Under the pieces are notes generated by a model. It was not told the origin of the DNA, searched no databases, and saw nothing but the letters and a program-made list of their open reading frames with translations. From NCBI RefSeq assembly GCF_003056345.1, contig NZ_PYWB01000011.1, positions 1-64,000 on the forward strand: a stretch of DNA of 64,000 bases, written 5' to 3'. Both the position numbers and the translations under genes were made by a program. Shown here piece by piece: positions 17,468-26,118 of this stretch (position 1 is its first letter; the number at the start of each line of letters is the position of its first letter). This DNA is from Devosia submarina. GTDB taxonomy: Bacteria > Pseudomonadota > Alphaproteobacteria > Rhizobiales > Devosiaceae.

Positions 17468-18397
17468 ATGAAACGGTTATTTATTGCCTCTCGCGGGAAC
17501 CCCGAACACCTGGCCCAACTCTTCCGTGCAGAATTGCCGGATTACGAGGTGCTGACCGAGCAGCCCAAGGCGGGTGACCCGAAGGTCCCCTTCATTGTGG
17601 TCGGCCGTCCCTTGCCGGGCGTTATCCGCGCCGTCCCGGGAATCAAGCTGGTCCTCTCGCTTAATGCCGGCATCGAGCATTTGCTGGCCAGCGGCGAAGT
17701 GCCCGAGGAACTTCCCATTGTGCGCCTGGTGGACGAGGGTCTCGCGATTGGCATGGCCGAATGGGTTCTGGCCCAGGCTCTGTCCTGGCACCGCAACCTT
17801 TTCCTTTACGCCGAGCAGCAACAACGCGGCGAGTGGACGCCGCAAGTGGAAAAGCTCGCCAACAAACGACGAGTCACTGTCTTGGGCGCGGGCGCGCTCG
17901 GTCGTCCCGTGGCCGAACACTTCGTACGCTTTGGCTTCGATACGCGGGTCTGGGCACGCTCCAGGCATGACATTCCTGGCGCCACCACCTTCGCTGGGAT
18001 GGACCAATTGCTTGAGGCTGCCCGCGGCGCCGATATCCTTGTCAATCTATTGCCGCTAACGGCCGAAACGCGGGACATTGTGAACGCAAACGTTATCAGT
18101 GTGCTAGCCGATGGTGCCTTTTTCATCAATGGCGCACGCGGCGGGCACGTGGTCGATGCCGATCTGATCGCTGCCCTCGATAGCGGCAAGCTCAGCGGTG
18201 CAGCCCTCGATGTTTTCCGCATCGAGCCCCTACCGGCAGACGATCCGCTCTGGAAACACCCCAAGATCCGGCTCTCTCCGCACGTTGCGGCACCCACTCA
18301 CCAACACATGGCGGTCAAGGAAATGGCAGCAAACATCCGCCGCTTCGAAAGCGGCGAACCTGTGCTGCACATCGTCGATCGCCACAAAGGCTACTAA
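17468..18397 (+). CDS. D-2-hydroxyacid dehydrogenase, GhrA-like
   Basis: The 309-residue protein has the NAD(P)-binding GAGALG motif and the family triad: Arg in NGARGGHVVD, Glu in FRIEPLP and His in LSPHVAAP. The short catalytic domain resembles glyoxylate/hydroxypyruvate reductase A. ATG at 17468 begins MKRLFIASRG at the expected first strand; ATG at 17456 is an alternative and neither has a good Shine-Dalgarno. In context it would handle a 2-oxo/2-hydroxy acid released from the imported compound. Confidence 0.82.
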   Translation: MKRLFIASRGNPEHLAQLFRAELPDYEVLTEQPKAGDPKVPFIVVGRPLPGVIRAVPGIKLVLSLNAGIEHLLASGEVPEELPIVRLVDEGLAIGMAEWVLAQALSWHRNLFLYAEQQQRGEWTPQVEKLANKRRVTVLGAGALGRPVAEHFVRFGFDTRVWARSRHDIPGATTFAGMDQLLEAARGADILVNLLPLTAETRDIVNANVISVLADGAFFINGARGGHVVDADLIAALDSGKLSGAALDVFRIEPLPADDPLWKHPKIRLSPHVAAPTHQHMAVKEMAANIRRFESGEPVLHIVDRHKGY

Positions 18398-18400
18398 AAA

Positions 18401-18415
18401 GCCGGACCAACCGGC
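18401..18415 (+). other. Small hairpin before the binding-protein gene
   Basis: GCCGG-N5-CCGGC follows the dehydrogenase stop and precedes the substrate-binding protein gene by about 30 nt. No T-run. Confidence 0.3.
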
Positions 18416-18448
18416 AGTTATATCCAAGCGTTAGCAAAGGACGGGAAC

Positions 18449-20062
18449 ATGAAAACGAAACTAACACGCCGCGTTGTGCTCCAGGGCATCCTCGCCGGCT
18501 CGACAGCTTTTGCCACCATGCGCGTGCTGCCCACCATGGCTCAGCAGGCCGGGGGCACCCTAAATGTCGGCCTCACCTATGAGCTCGACACCATGAATAC
18601 CTATTCCACGGGCTTTCTTGCCGACGCCCAGCACACTGTCATCGAGGGCCTCATCGCCCCCGATAAGGACGCGCGCTACGTCCCGGTTCTCGCCAAGGAA
18701 GTGCCGACGCTGGAGAATGGCGGCATCGTCCTCTCCGAGGACGGCTCCAAGATGACCATCACCTATCATCTCAATGAAAACGTTAAGTGGCACGACGGCG
18801 CACCTTTCACCTCGGCCGACGTCAAGTTCACCTGGGAAGCTGTTAAGAACCCAGATTTCATTGCGGAATCCAAAGACGGCACGCAGGACATCGACAGCAT
18901 CGATACGCCGGACGACTACACCGTGATCTGTAACTACAACACGGTGAAGCCGAACTTCGCCTCGACCCTTTTCACCTTCGGCATTATGCCCAAGCACCTG
19001 CTGGAAGGCGAAGACCTAAACACCTCCTGGTACAACGAGAAGCCGATCGGAACCGGTCCGTTCATGGTCAGCGAATTTGTGCGCGGGCAGTATGTTGTTT
19101 GCGACAAGTTCCCCGAGTACTGGCGCAAGTCGGCTGATGGTGATCAGCTGCCTTACCTCGATCGCCTCGTGTTCCGCATCGTTACCGACAGCAACACTCT
19201 GGTCACGCAGCTCCAGAGCGGCGAACTCGACATGGCTGTCTCGGTCCCTTATGGCCGCGCGTCGCAGCTTGAAGGTGCTCAGGGCGTCGAAATCATCGTC
19301 GGCCCGCAGCTGAGCTGGGGTCACCTCGACTTCAACTTCCGCAACGAACTGCTGGCCGACATCGCTGTTCGCAAGGCCGTAGCTCATGCCATTAATCGCG
19401 AGACGCTGATCCGTGTGCAGGGTGGCTTCCCAATCCCGATCAAGTCGTTGGTTCTGCCTCTTTTCGACCTCTACGATGATACGACGCCCGAATATGCCTA
19501 TGATCCGGCAGCCGCGAACGCGATGCTTGATGAGGCCGGTTTTGCCCGTGGCGGCGACGGCATTCGTGAAAAGGACGGCAAGCGCTTGAGCTTTGCCTTC
19601 GTGGTGCAGTCCGGCCGCGCCGACGACGAGAACGTGCAGCAGGTGATCATCGCCCAGCTCAAGGAAATCGGCATCGAAGCCACAGCAGACAACAAGACCG
19701 GTGTTGCCTATCGCGAAGCCCGCTACTCCGGCGGTTACGACCTGATCTATGGTCGCTGGATCACTTCGGCTGACCCGGTCTACTCCACCTTCTACGGTTC
19801 GGAAGGCGAGAACAACGGCCAGGGCTATTCCAATCCCGAACTCGACGCCGTGTTCGAGCGCCTCGAGAACACGTTGGACGCCGATGAACGTAAGGCGGCT
19901 GCTTCCGAAATGCAGCACATCATCGCAGAAGACCTGCCCGCTATTGCGCTCTTCCAGGGTGTCTCGGTCATCGCCAAGCCGGTGGAACTCAAGAACTTCG
20001 TTCCCAATCCCACCAACATGACCAATTTCGTCGACACCAAAGAATGGTATCTTGAGGGCTAG
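18449..20062 (+). CDS. Peptide-type ABC transporter substrate-binding protein (SBP family 5)
   Basis: The 537-residue extracytoplasmic binding protein has an N-terminal Tat-like signal (TRRVVLQGILAG, cleavage near residue 31 after TMAQ). It has the family-5 features NVKWHDGAPFTSADVKFTWE and AVAHAINRETLI. It captures the substrate in the periplasm for the adjacent permeases. The twin arginine suggests export in folded form, seen for some family-5 proteins. A strong hairpin separates it from the permease genes. Confidence 0.92.
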   Translation: MKTKLTRRVVLQGILAGSTAFATMRVLPTMAQQAGGTLNVGLTYELDTMNTYSTGFLADAQHTVIEGLIAPDKDARYVPVLAKEVPTLENGGIVLSEDGSKMTITYHLNENVKWHDGAPFTSADVKFTWEAVKNPDFIAESKDGTQDIDSIDTPDDYTVICNYNTVKPNFASTLFTFGIMPKHLLEGEDLNTSWYNEKPIGTGPFMVSEFVRGQYVVCDKFPEYWRKSADGDQLPYLDRLVFRIVTDSNTLVTQLQSGELDMAVSVPYGRASQLEGAQGVEIIVGPQLSWGHLDFNFRNELLADIAVRKAVAHAINRETLIRVQGGFPIPIKSLVLPLFDLYDDTTPEYAYDPAAANAMLDEAGFARGGDGIREKDGKRLSFAFVVQSGRADDENVQQVIIAQLKEIGIEATADNKTGVAYREARYSGGYDLIYGRWITSADPVYSTFYGSEGENNGQGYSNPELDAVFERLENTLDADERKAAASEMQHIIAEDLPAIALFQGVSVIAKPVELKNFVPNPTNMTNFVDTKEWYLEG

Positions 20063-20091
20063 GCCCGCAAGAGCGACACTTTGATCGGCGC

Positions 20092-20118
20092 ACCGGTCCT
20101 GCTCTTTGCAGGGCCGGT
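20092..20118 (+). other. Strong hairpin between binding-protein and permease genes
   Basis: An 11-bp stem with one G-U pair (20092-20102 with 20108-20118) and a 5-nt loop lies between the SBP and permease genes and lacks a T-run. Such structures commonly protect binding-protein mRNA ends and lower permease expression. Confidence 0.5.
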
Positions 20119-20142
20119 AGCTCCGCGACCCCAGGGAGCGAG

Positions 20143-21096
20143 ATGAGCCTAGCCTATATAGTTCGACGCCTTTTGGGCGCCATCCCGCTCTTGTTGGGCA
20201 TTTCCGTTATACTGTTTGCCATCATTCAGCTTGCCCCAGGCGGGCCGCTGGACATCTATGCGGAGAACCCGTCTGTCAGCAAGGAAGCTCTTGCCCAGAT
20301 TGCAGCCCGCTATGGGCTCGATCAGCCCGTGCCGGTTCAGTATTTCCTGTGGCTCAAGGCTGTCCTAGTCGGCGATTGGGGTTATTCCATCCGCACTGGC
20401 CGTCCGGTTCTAGACGAAATCGTCTACCGGCTTGGTCCCACCCTGCAATTGGGTGGGCTCGCCATGATCATCTCGCTCCTGATTGCCGTTCCCGTCGGCA
20501 TGATCAGCGCGGCGCGCCGGGGCTCAAAACTGGACGGTACAGTGACTGTCTTGAGCTTTGCCGGTATTTCCACGCCTGTTTTCTGGCTAGCACTGCTGCT
20601 GCAATTGCTGTTCAGCGTGCAACTGGGCTGGCTGCCCTCTGCGGGCTATCAGTCCATCGGTGATGGATCCTTCATTGACCGGCTGCGCCACATCATCATG
20701 CCCGCCTCCGTTCTGTCATTGGCAACGGTCGCCAGCTGGAGCCGGTTCATTCGCTCTGGCATGATCGACGTACTCAACCAGGATTATATCCGTACCGCTT
20801 ATGCCAAAGGCCGTGGCGAAAAGGCCGTGCTCTTCTTTCACGCCCTGCGCAACGCCATGATCCCTGCGGTCACAGTTATTGCAGTCGACTTTGTGACGAT
20901 TATTTCGGGCGCCGTGATCACCGAAACGGTGTTCGCTTGGCCTGGCATTGGCCGGCTCTTCATGGAAAGCATGGATGGACGCGACTATCCCATGTTGATG
21001 GGCCTCATGATGATGGGCTCGCTCGCCATCGTCGTTGCTAACATCGTGGCCGACATCTGCTACGCCGCGCTTGACCCAAGGATCCGCTATGACTGA
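20143..21096 (+). CDS. Peptide-type ABC transporter permease (DppB/OppB-like)
   Basis: The 317-residue integral membrane protein has about six membrane segments, beginning YIVRRLLGAIPLLLGISVIL, and the EAA loop that contacts the ATPase (YIRTAYAKGRGEKAVLF). It overlaps the next permease by 8 nt. Together they form the membrane channel of the importer. Confidence 0.92.
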   Translation: MSLAYIVRRLLGAIPLLLGISVILFAIIQLAPGGPLDIYAENPSVSKEALAQIAARYGLDQPVPVQYFLWLKAVLVGDWGYSIRTGRPVLDEIVYRLGPTLQLGGLAMIISLLIAVPVGMISAARRGSKLDGTVTVLSFAGISTPVFWLALLLQLLFSVQLGWLPSAGYQSIGDGSFIDRLRHIIMPASVLSLATVASWSRFIRSGMIDVLNQDYIRTAYAKGRGEKAVLFFHALRNAMIPAVTVIAVDFVTIISGAVITETVFAWPGIGRLFMESMDGRDYPMLMGLMMMGSLAIVVANIVADICYAALDPRIRYD

Positions 21097-21976
21097 CGCA
21101 ACGGTTCCCGGCGCCATCAACCCGGCTGCGCCGCCGCAAACCTACTGGCGCCGTGTCCTGAAGCGTTTTCTTAAGCGTCGCCTCGCGGTGATCGGGGCTG
21201 CCTTCCTCGTTCTGTTGGGCATAGCTGTTACAATCGGCCCCATGCTGTCGCCATATAGCTATGACTATCAGGATTTCGACCTGCTCGGCATGCCTGGACC
21301 CATGTCTGCTGAACATTGGCTTGGCACGGACGAATTGGGGCGAGATGCACTGACTCGTCTCTTGCATGGTGGTCGCGTGTCGCTCGCCGTTGGTCTGGCT
21401 GGCGCTATGATCGCTGGCATTGTCGGCACGCTGGTGGGAGCCGTGTCTGGCTTTTATCGCGGCATACCCGACGTCATCCTTATGCGGTTTACGGATGTGA
21501 TGATGTCCATCCCGACCCTGCCGCTTGTTCTTCTGCTCTCCGGCCTCTTCCGACCCAGCCCGCCGCTTCTTGTCGCCATTGTTGGTATCTTGATCTGGAT
21601 GGGTACGGCACGCCTTGTGCGCAGCCAATTCCTTGCCTTGCGCGAGCGCGAGTTTGTTGAAGCTGCCCGCGCCCTCGGCGCCAGCGGTCCGCGCCTGATG
21701 TTCCGCCACATCCTCCCCAACGCCATCGGCCCCATCACAGTCGCCTCGACCTTGGCCGTGGGCAGCGCGATCATGCTGGAATCTGCGCTGTCCTTCCTCG
21801 GCTTTGGCATCCAGCCACCTGTACCGACCTGGGGGAACCTCCTCAACAGTGCATCGTCCTGGCTGTCGCAGGCACCCTGGCTCGCCATACCGCCCGGCCT
21901 GCTCATTCTTTTTACCGTTCTAGCGGTGAACTTCCTGGGCGATGGTCTGCGCGACGCCATGGAGCCACGGGAGTAA
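21089..21976 (+). CDS. Peptide-type ABC transporter permease (DppC/OppC-like)
   Basis: The 295-residue membrane protein has the N-terminal OppC extension (KRFLKRRLAVIGAAFLVLL), a LGTDELGRDALTRLLHGGR motif typical of DppC, and an EAA loop (FVEAARALGASGPRLMFRH). ATG at 21089 overlaps the end of the upstream permease; the longer in-frame start at 21035 would lie inside that gene and is rejected. Confidence 0.92.
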   Translation: MTDATVPGAINPAAPPQTYWRRVLKRFLKRRLAVIGAAFLVLLGIAVTIGPMLSPYSYDYQDFDLLGMPGPMSAEHWLGTDELGRDALTRLLHGGRVSLAVGLAGAMIAGIVGTLVGAVSGFYRGIPDVILMRFTDVMMSIPTLPLVLLLSGLFRPSPPLLVAIVGILIWMGTARLVRSQFLALREREFVEAARALGASGPRLMFRHILPNAIGPITVASTLAVGSAIMLESALSFLGFGIQPPVPTWGNLLNSASSWLSQAPWLAIPPGLLILFTVLAVNFLGDGLRDAMEPRE

Positions 21977-21978
21977 AC

Positions 21979-23634
21979 ATGCGCCCTCTAGAGAGCTACA
22001 TTGCCGACCAGGGTCCCAAACCCCTGGCCGAAGGTCAAGCCGTGGCCAGCACGGGCAATCCCATCGTCACCGAGACGGCCGTCGGCATCCTCTCGGCCGG
22101 TGGCAATGCTGCGGACGCTGCCATTGCCGCGGCGCTCGTGCAGGCAGTCGTTGAACCACATCTCACCAGCCACGCCGGAATGGTTTCCTGCTTGTATTGG
22201 GACGGCGCCGAAAACCAGGCGCATCAGCTCAATGCATTGGGTACGCTCGCACCCGATCTTTCGCCTTTCCGTCCCATCAATGGGGTTGGGGGCTGGGCCC
22301 GCGAGGGCGCACCTGGGCCGCAAGCGGCCATTCCGGGCTTCATGCCGGGCCTCGCAGCCCTTCACCAACGCTTCGGCAGCAAAAGCTGGGCCGATCTCTG
22401 CGCGCCAGCCGTCGAATGGGCCGAGCGTGGCCACGCCGTTTCGTCTTTTGAATACGGCGTCAACGTCTTTGCTGCGCCCTTCTGCACTTATTTTAAATCT
22501 GGCCGCGCCGTTTTCATGCCGCAAGGCTATTTGACGCCGGTAGGCCAAGTCGTCCGCAATCCGGCCATGGCTCAGACCATGAAGGCCCTGGCGGAAGAAG
22601 GCCCAGACTTTTTCACCACCGGTGGCTGGGCAAAGGCCTTTGTTGCCGCTGGCAATGATCTGGGCTGGCCCGTTCGGCTCGATCACCTCACCAGCAATCC
22701 GCCACGCTGGCAGGTTCCGCTGCGCTTTGCCCATCGGGGTCATGAAATCATCGGCCTCGCGCCACCCGAACGACAGGGCGCCTTCTGCGCCATGGTCCTG
22801 GGTATCCTGGATCATGCCGGCATCACCGCGATGGAGCCCTTCGGCGCCGACTACGTCTTCACCATGGCTCATGCCCTGCGGCTTGCCGAGCAGGCCTGTG
22901 GCTTCATGCACGATCCCGTCGTTGCTGGCGATGCGAGCGCTGTGCTGATGGATCCAGCGTACCACGCCCAGCAGGCGAAACTCATTGCAGCCAGCCGCCC
23001 GCATGTCGACCTCACCGAGCATGTGCGCCTCACGCGTGGTAGCGCGGCCCTGGCCGCCAGCGGCTGGAATAGCGCCAGCCGCAAGCCGCCCGTTGGTTCT
23101 TGCGAGATCTCCATCGTCGATGCCAATGGCAATTGGATTCAGATGATGAACACCATCCAGTCCGGTGGTATTCCGGGCATGGCCGTAGACGGCGTTTTCA
23201 TGATGGGCTCGCATGAGCAAACCGCGATGAACGCGCACTTCTCCAATTTCCGAATACCCGGCGCACGCATGCGCAACATTTTGGGCAACACCTTAGTGCT
23301 CAAGGATGGAGCGCCCTGGCTCGCTCTTGGCACACCGGGCAATGTCTATGCCACCGTCGCCCAGATGCTGGTGCATGTACTCGATTTCGGCATGGACCCG
23401 CAGTCTGCTTCCAATGCTCCCCGCATGCTGCCGCTCGAAGACGATTACACGCTCTACGTCGAGTCACGCCTCGCGCCTGAAACCGTAACCGATCTGACCG
23501 CCATGGGGCTTCTGCTTGGCCCCATGCCGCAATGGGACTGGAACCAGGGCTCGTTCCAAATGTGCTGGCGCCATAACGACCACCTCCGGGCCGGGGCGGA
23601 CTTCCGGCGGACAGGCAGCGCGGAGGCGATTTGA
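21979..23634 (+). CDS. Gamma-glutamyltransferase-family Ntn hydrolase, divergent active site
   Basis: The 551-residue protein follows the permease by 2 nt and has the family N-terminus (ETAVGILSAGGNAADAAIAA). The autoprocessing point, usually TTHYSVVD in GGT, reads GSCEISIVD here, so the nucleophilic Thr aligns with Ser374 (or Cys375 if shifted by one). The GG oxyanion pair region reads GTPGNVY. No signal peptide is seen, whereas GGT proper is periplasmic, so a cytoplasmic amidase acting on the imported compound is plausible. Members include cephalosporin-acylase-like amidases. Confidence 0.8.
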   Translation: MRPLESYIADQGPKPLAEGQAVASTGNPIVTETAVGILSAGGNAADAAIAAALVQAVVEPHLTSHAGMVSCLYWDGAENQAHQLNALGTLAPDLSPFRPINGVGGWAREGAPGPQAAIPGFMPGLAALHQRFGSKSWADLCAPAVEWAERGHAVSSFEYGVNVFAAPFCTYFKSGRAVFMPQGYLTPVGQVVRNPAMAQTMKALAEEGPDFFTTGGWAKAFVAAGNDLGWPVRLDHLTSNPPRWQVPLRFAHRGHEIIGLAPPERQGAFCAMVLGILDHAGITAMEPFGADYVFTMAHALRLAEQACGFMHDPVVAGDASAVLMDPAYHAQQAKLIAASRPHVDLTEHVRLTRGSAALAASGWNSASRKPPVGSCEISIVDANGNWIQMMNTIQSGGIPGMAVDGVFMMGSHEQTAMNAHFSNFRIPGARMRNILGNTLVLKDGAPWLALGTPGNVYATVAQMLVHVLDFGMDPQSASNAPRMLPLEDDYTLYVESRLAPETVTDLTAMGLLLGPMPQWDWNQGSFQMCWRHNDHLRAGADFRRTGSAEAI

Positions 23635-23855
23635 TCACGCGTAGATCATAGAAGTGACATGCCAAGCCTAGTCAAACGGGAGGCACGTAGAGGTTCTCAC
23701 TTTCACTCACAAATTTGCCAAACAAGGGCTCTCGGTTCGCCGCCCAGAGCGTTTTGTAGGCCAGATGAGGAGCCTCCTTTCCAACACCCGAGACGGTCGA
23801 CCTATTTCCGCCGTTCGATCCACTCCATCGTCTGCCCGAAAGCAGAATCAGCGGA
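23635..23855. other. Intergenic region, nothing recognised
   Basis: This 220-bp gap between the convergent GGT-like and DUF2059 genes shows no clear terminator or small gene. Confidence 0.5.
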
Positions 23856-24674
23856 TCATGGATCCTGCTGAGGGCCCAGTTGCAGCCGCTCAATGGCGCC
23901 ATTGTAAGTGGTCTTCATCGCCAGAGCAGCCGCTTGTTCGTAGGCGATGTACTCGGGTGTGGAGATCGCCGCCATATACGCATCGCGGGAGTGCGAGGGG
24001 AGCCGACCAAGGATCGCTGCAAAGATCAGGAACGTATTTTCCGCATAGGTTTCAGAAAGGCCGATCTGCCTATGCTCTTCCATCCACGCAGTGGCGTTAT
24101 CAGGACCGACATAGGGTTCGGCAGCCAAATACATGGCCTGCAGGTAACCCTCCACTAGCGTTTCGGCGACATCCGACGTGCCGTATTGTTCAAACAGGCC
24201 CATGGCGGTGTCGACAAGCTCTGCTGGCAGGCTTGCTACCTCTGCTTGTAGCGCCGCCCGCTGTTCAGGATCATCCAATTGCATGGCTAATAGCTGATCG
24301 CTGATACGGTCGCGGTGCTGACGCAGGTCAGAGTCGTTGAAATCCAGGATCGTATCAATAGCTTCAGGAGGAAGGTTCTTTGTGAGCAGCTCTGTGTACT
24401 CCTGTTGCAGGATATCCGCATGGAAGGCGTGGTTCACCGCGCTCCGCCACACTTCGACCGCCTCGGGCGTAAAGCCGAACTCCGTGGTGGTAATGGGCAA
24501 GAAGTCTTCGCGCAGGCGATCAATAGCAGCAACGTTGCCATCATGCTCAAGGATGCGCGCGACGCGTTCGTCGGCGGCGGAAGCAAGGCCCGGATCCAGC
24601 AGCATTGCCGCAAGAATAAGCTGTACTATAAGCCGTGCGATCCTGTTCGCCGATCCAGTCACGATATCCCCCAT
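23856..24674 (-). CDS. DUF2059-domain exported protein
   Basis: The 272-residue protein has a hydrophobic N-terminal segment (about residues 11-32, IARLIVQLILAAMLLDPGL) ending near ASAAD, consistent with export. The helical remainder (ELLTKNLPPEAIDTILDFND; GTSDVAETLVEGYLQ; STPEYIAYEQAA) matches the DUF2059 pattern found singly or repeated in periplasmic proteins of unknown function. The start has no good Shine-Dalgarno; a start at the internal Met24 would shorten the signal. No operon partner is visible. Confidence 0.65.
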   Translation of the reverse strand: MGDIVTGSANRIARLIVQLILAAMLLDPGLASAADERVARILEHDGNVAAIDRLREDFLPITTTEFGFTPEAVEVWRSAVNHAFHADILQQEYTELLTKNLPPEAIDTILDFNDSDLRQHRDRISDQLLAMQLDDPEQRAALQAEVASLPAELVDTAMGLFEQYGTSDVAETLVEGYLQAMYLAAEPYVGPDNATAWMEEHRQIGLSETYAENTFLIFAAILGRLPSHSRDAYMAAISTPEYIAYEQAAALAMKTTYNGAIERLQLGPQQDP

Positions 24675-25369
24675 AGAATTGTTTCAACAGGCCGTGCTCG
24701 TGCAGCCTCACCAGCTGTGGGACTTTTATCGCGCGGCAACTCTTGGTGAAAGTTCTCCGACCAGGATTGCGCAGAGTCGCTGCCTACTGGCTTAGCCAAC
24801 CCCGACGCCGTTTTGCGCCTGCGAGCATCGCATCAACTGGATGATCGTCAGCTGGTACCTGCCAGTTCGCTCCCCAGGCCACATACGCCGGCACCGCTGC
24901 TTGAAAGCGCAGACATCGCGCATAGTATCTGCCTTATATCTAGGAGGATGATCATGTCGGATGGGATTGCTTTCGGCGACGGTCCGGCACGATTCCGAGG
25001 GTCGATCGTCGACGGGCTGTAATGGTGGGAGTCAGCCGGGAGCGATCCGATAGATCATTCCGCTTCCAGTTGTCGGCTGACCGGCGATCCGCCTCGCAAA
25101 GGACTTCAAGCACAGTAAAATGGAGTTACTGGCGGCGCCGCTTGAAGCGCCTACTGAACGAGCGTAATCCGTTGTTGGCCGCCTCCTGGTAAGCGAGTTT
25201 TCATCCATCAAGCAGAATCATACTCAATATGCAGAAGCGCTCCTTACTGCGGGATGGCACGCGGACTGCTCTGAGGATGAAAATGGGCATCACTCAGGAC
25301 TTTTCCTGACCACTTAAGCCGCACTCAGCGCCAGCACCCGAAAGTACAACTGTCATTTGACCACACCCG
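24675..25369. other. Gene-poor region with decayed-looking frames
   Basis: Nothing intact is recognised. The best translation signal is AGGAGG six nt before an ATG at 24954, opening a 22-codon frame that ends at 25022 (MSDGIAFGDGPARFRG). It may be the start of a truncated gene. Together with the LysR tail just downstream, the region looks like a deletion scar. Confidence 0.3.
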
Positions 25370-25510
25370 TTTCGAGCTTGGGAGCGCCCGCTCAACCGCC
25401 CCGAAGAAGTATGGGTGCTGCATTCATCGCAGCGCCTGGCGAGCCCCAAGGCTGCAAGCTTTGTTCGGTTCCTGGCCGATCGGTTTTCCAACGGATCGCT
25501 TGAGGTTTGA
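25370..25510 (+). pseudogene. C-terminal fragment of a LysR-family regulator
   Basis: The open frame reads RAWERPLNRPEEVWVLHSSQ, then RLASPKAASFVRFLADRF, and stops at 25508. This is the usual end of a LysR effector domain (VWxLxPSxRxxSPKVRAFVDFLAxRF). No start, DNA-binding domain or upstream effector domain is in frame, so only about 46 codons remain. Confidence 0.55.
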
Positions 25511-25588
25511 CGGTCGCCAGCCGTCCTGCTGCGGAAAGCTCACCCATCATCTGACCGATAGGTCACGATTCCGGATGTGGAGCGACAA

Positions 25589-25622
25589 GTAAAAACCCCG
25601 GCTTCTGGTGGAAACCGGGGTT
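25589..25622 (-). terminator. Intrinsic-terminator-like hairpin, minus orientation
   Basis: An 8-bp perfect stem AACCCCGG/CCGGGGTT (25594-25601 with 25615-25622) is followed by a T-run only when read on the minus strand. It could end minus-strand transcription coming from treY through the lipoprotein region. Confidence 0.5.
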
Positions 25623-25749
25623 ACTGTCTGGAGGGTACAGGCAGGTAATCCTGCGTCGAGCAAACGAGCCTTGTGCCAATACGGTTCCTTAGGGAACTCG
25701 GCGGCTTTTCGATTGTTCTCCCATGCATCTTACCTCGGAGGATAAACAG

Positions 25750-25956
25750 ATGAAGAAGTTTGCACCAATCGCGCTGGTCCTTGTCAGTGCCATGTCGCTT
25801 ACGGCCTGCACGACCACGGAGAAAACCGTCACAGGCGCTGCCGTTGGTGGCGTTGCCGGCGCGGCTGTTGGTGGTGCTGTGGGTGGCTATGGTGGCGCAG
25901 TTGTGGGCGGCGGCGTGGGCGCAGCCACGGGCGCCGTGATCGGTAGCCGCAGCTGA
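25750..25956 (+). CDS. Small glycine-zipper lipoprotein
   Basis: The 68-residue protein has a lipoprotein signal with lipobox LTAC (lipidated Cys20) followed by TTTEKTVTGAAVGG and repeated GxxxG/GAVVGGG glycine-zipper segments. These features recall small osmotically inducible outer-membrane lipoproteins. GGAGG lies 7 nt before the ATG and a good terminator follows, so it is a single-gene transcript. Confidence 0.8.
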   Translation: MKKFAPIALVLVSAMSLTACTTTEKTVTGAAVGGVAGAAVGGAVGGYGGAVVGGGVGAATGAVIGSRS

Positions 25957-25987
25957 TCTCACCGAAGTTTCGGTTATTTGTCAAAGG

Positions 25988-26016
25988 GCCCGGCACACGC
26001 CGGGCTCTTCCTTTTT
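25988..26016 (+). terminator. Intrinsic terminator of the lipoprotein gene
   Basis: GCCCGGC-ACAC-GCCGGGC followed by TCTTCCTTTTT, 32 nt after the stop codon. Confidence 0.8.
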
Positions 26017-26118
26017 GCAGGGACTGATCGGTCAATATTTATCATGCGCTAAGAAAACTATTGCCAAGCCCGCACCGTCCAGGGTCCTGCCGCGCCGGCA
26101 GAACCCCGGTCAGCAATA

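Noticed and set aside
24315..24795. Plus-strand frames of 144 and 152 codons
   Set aside because: They overlap the DUF2059 gene antisense and show no protein family features.
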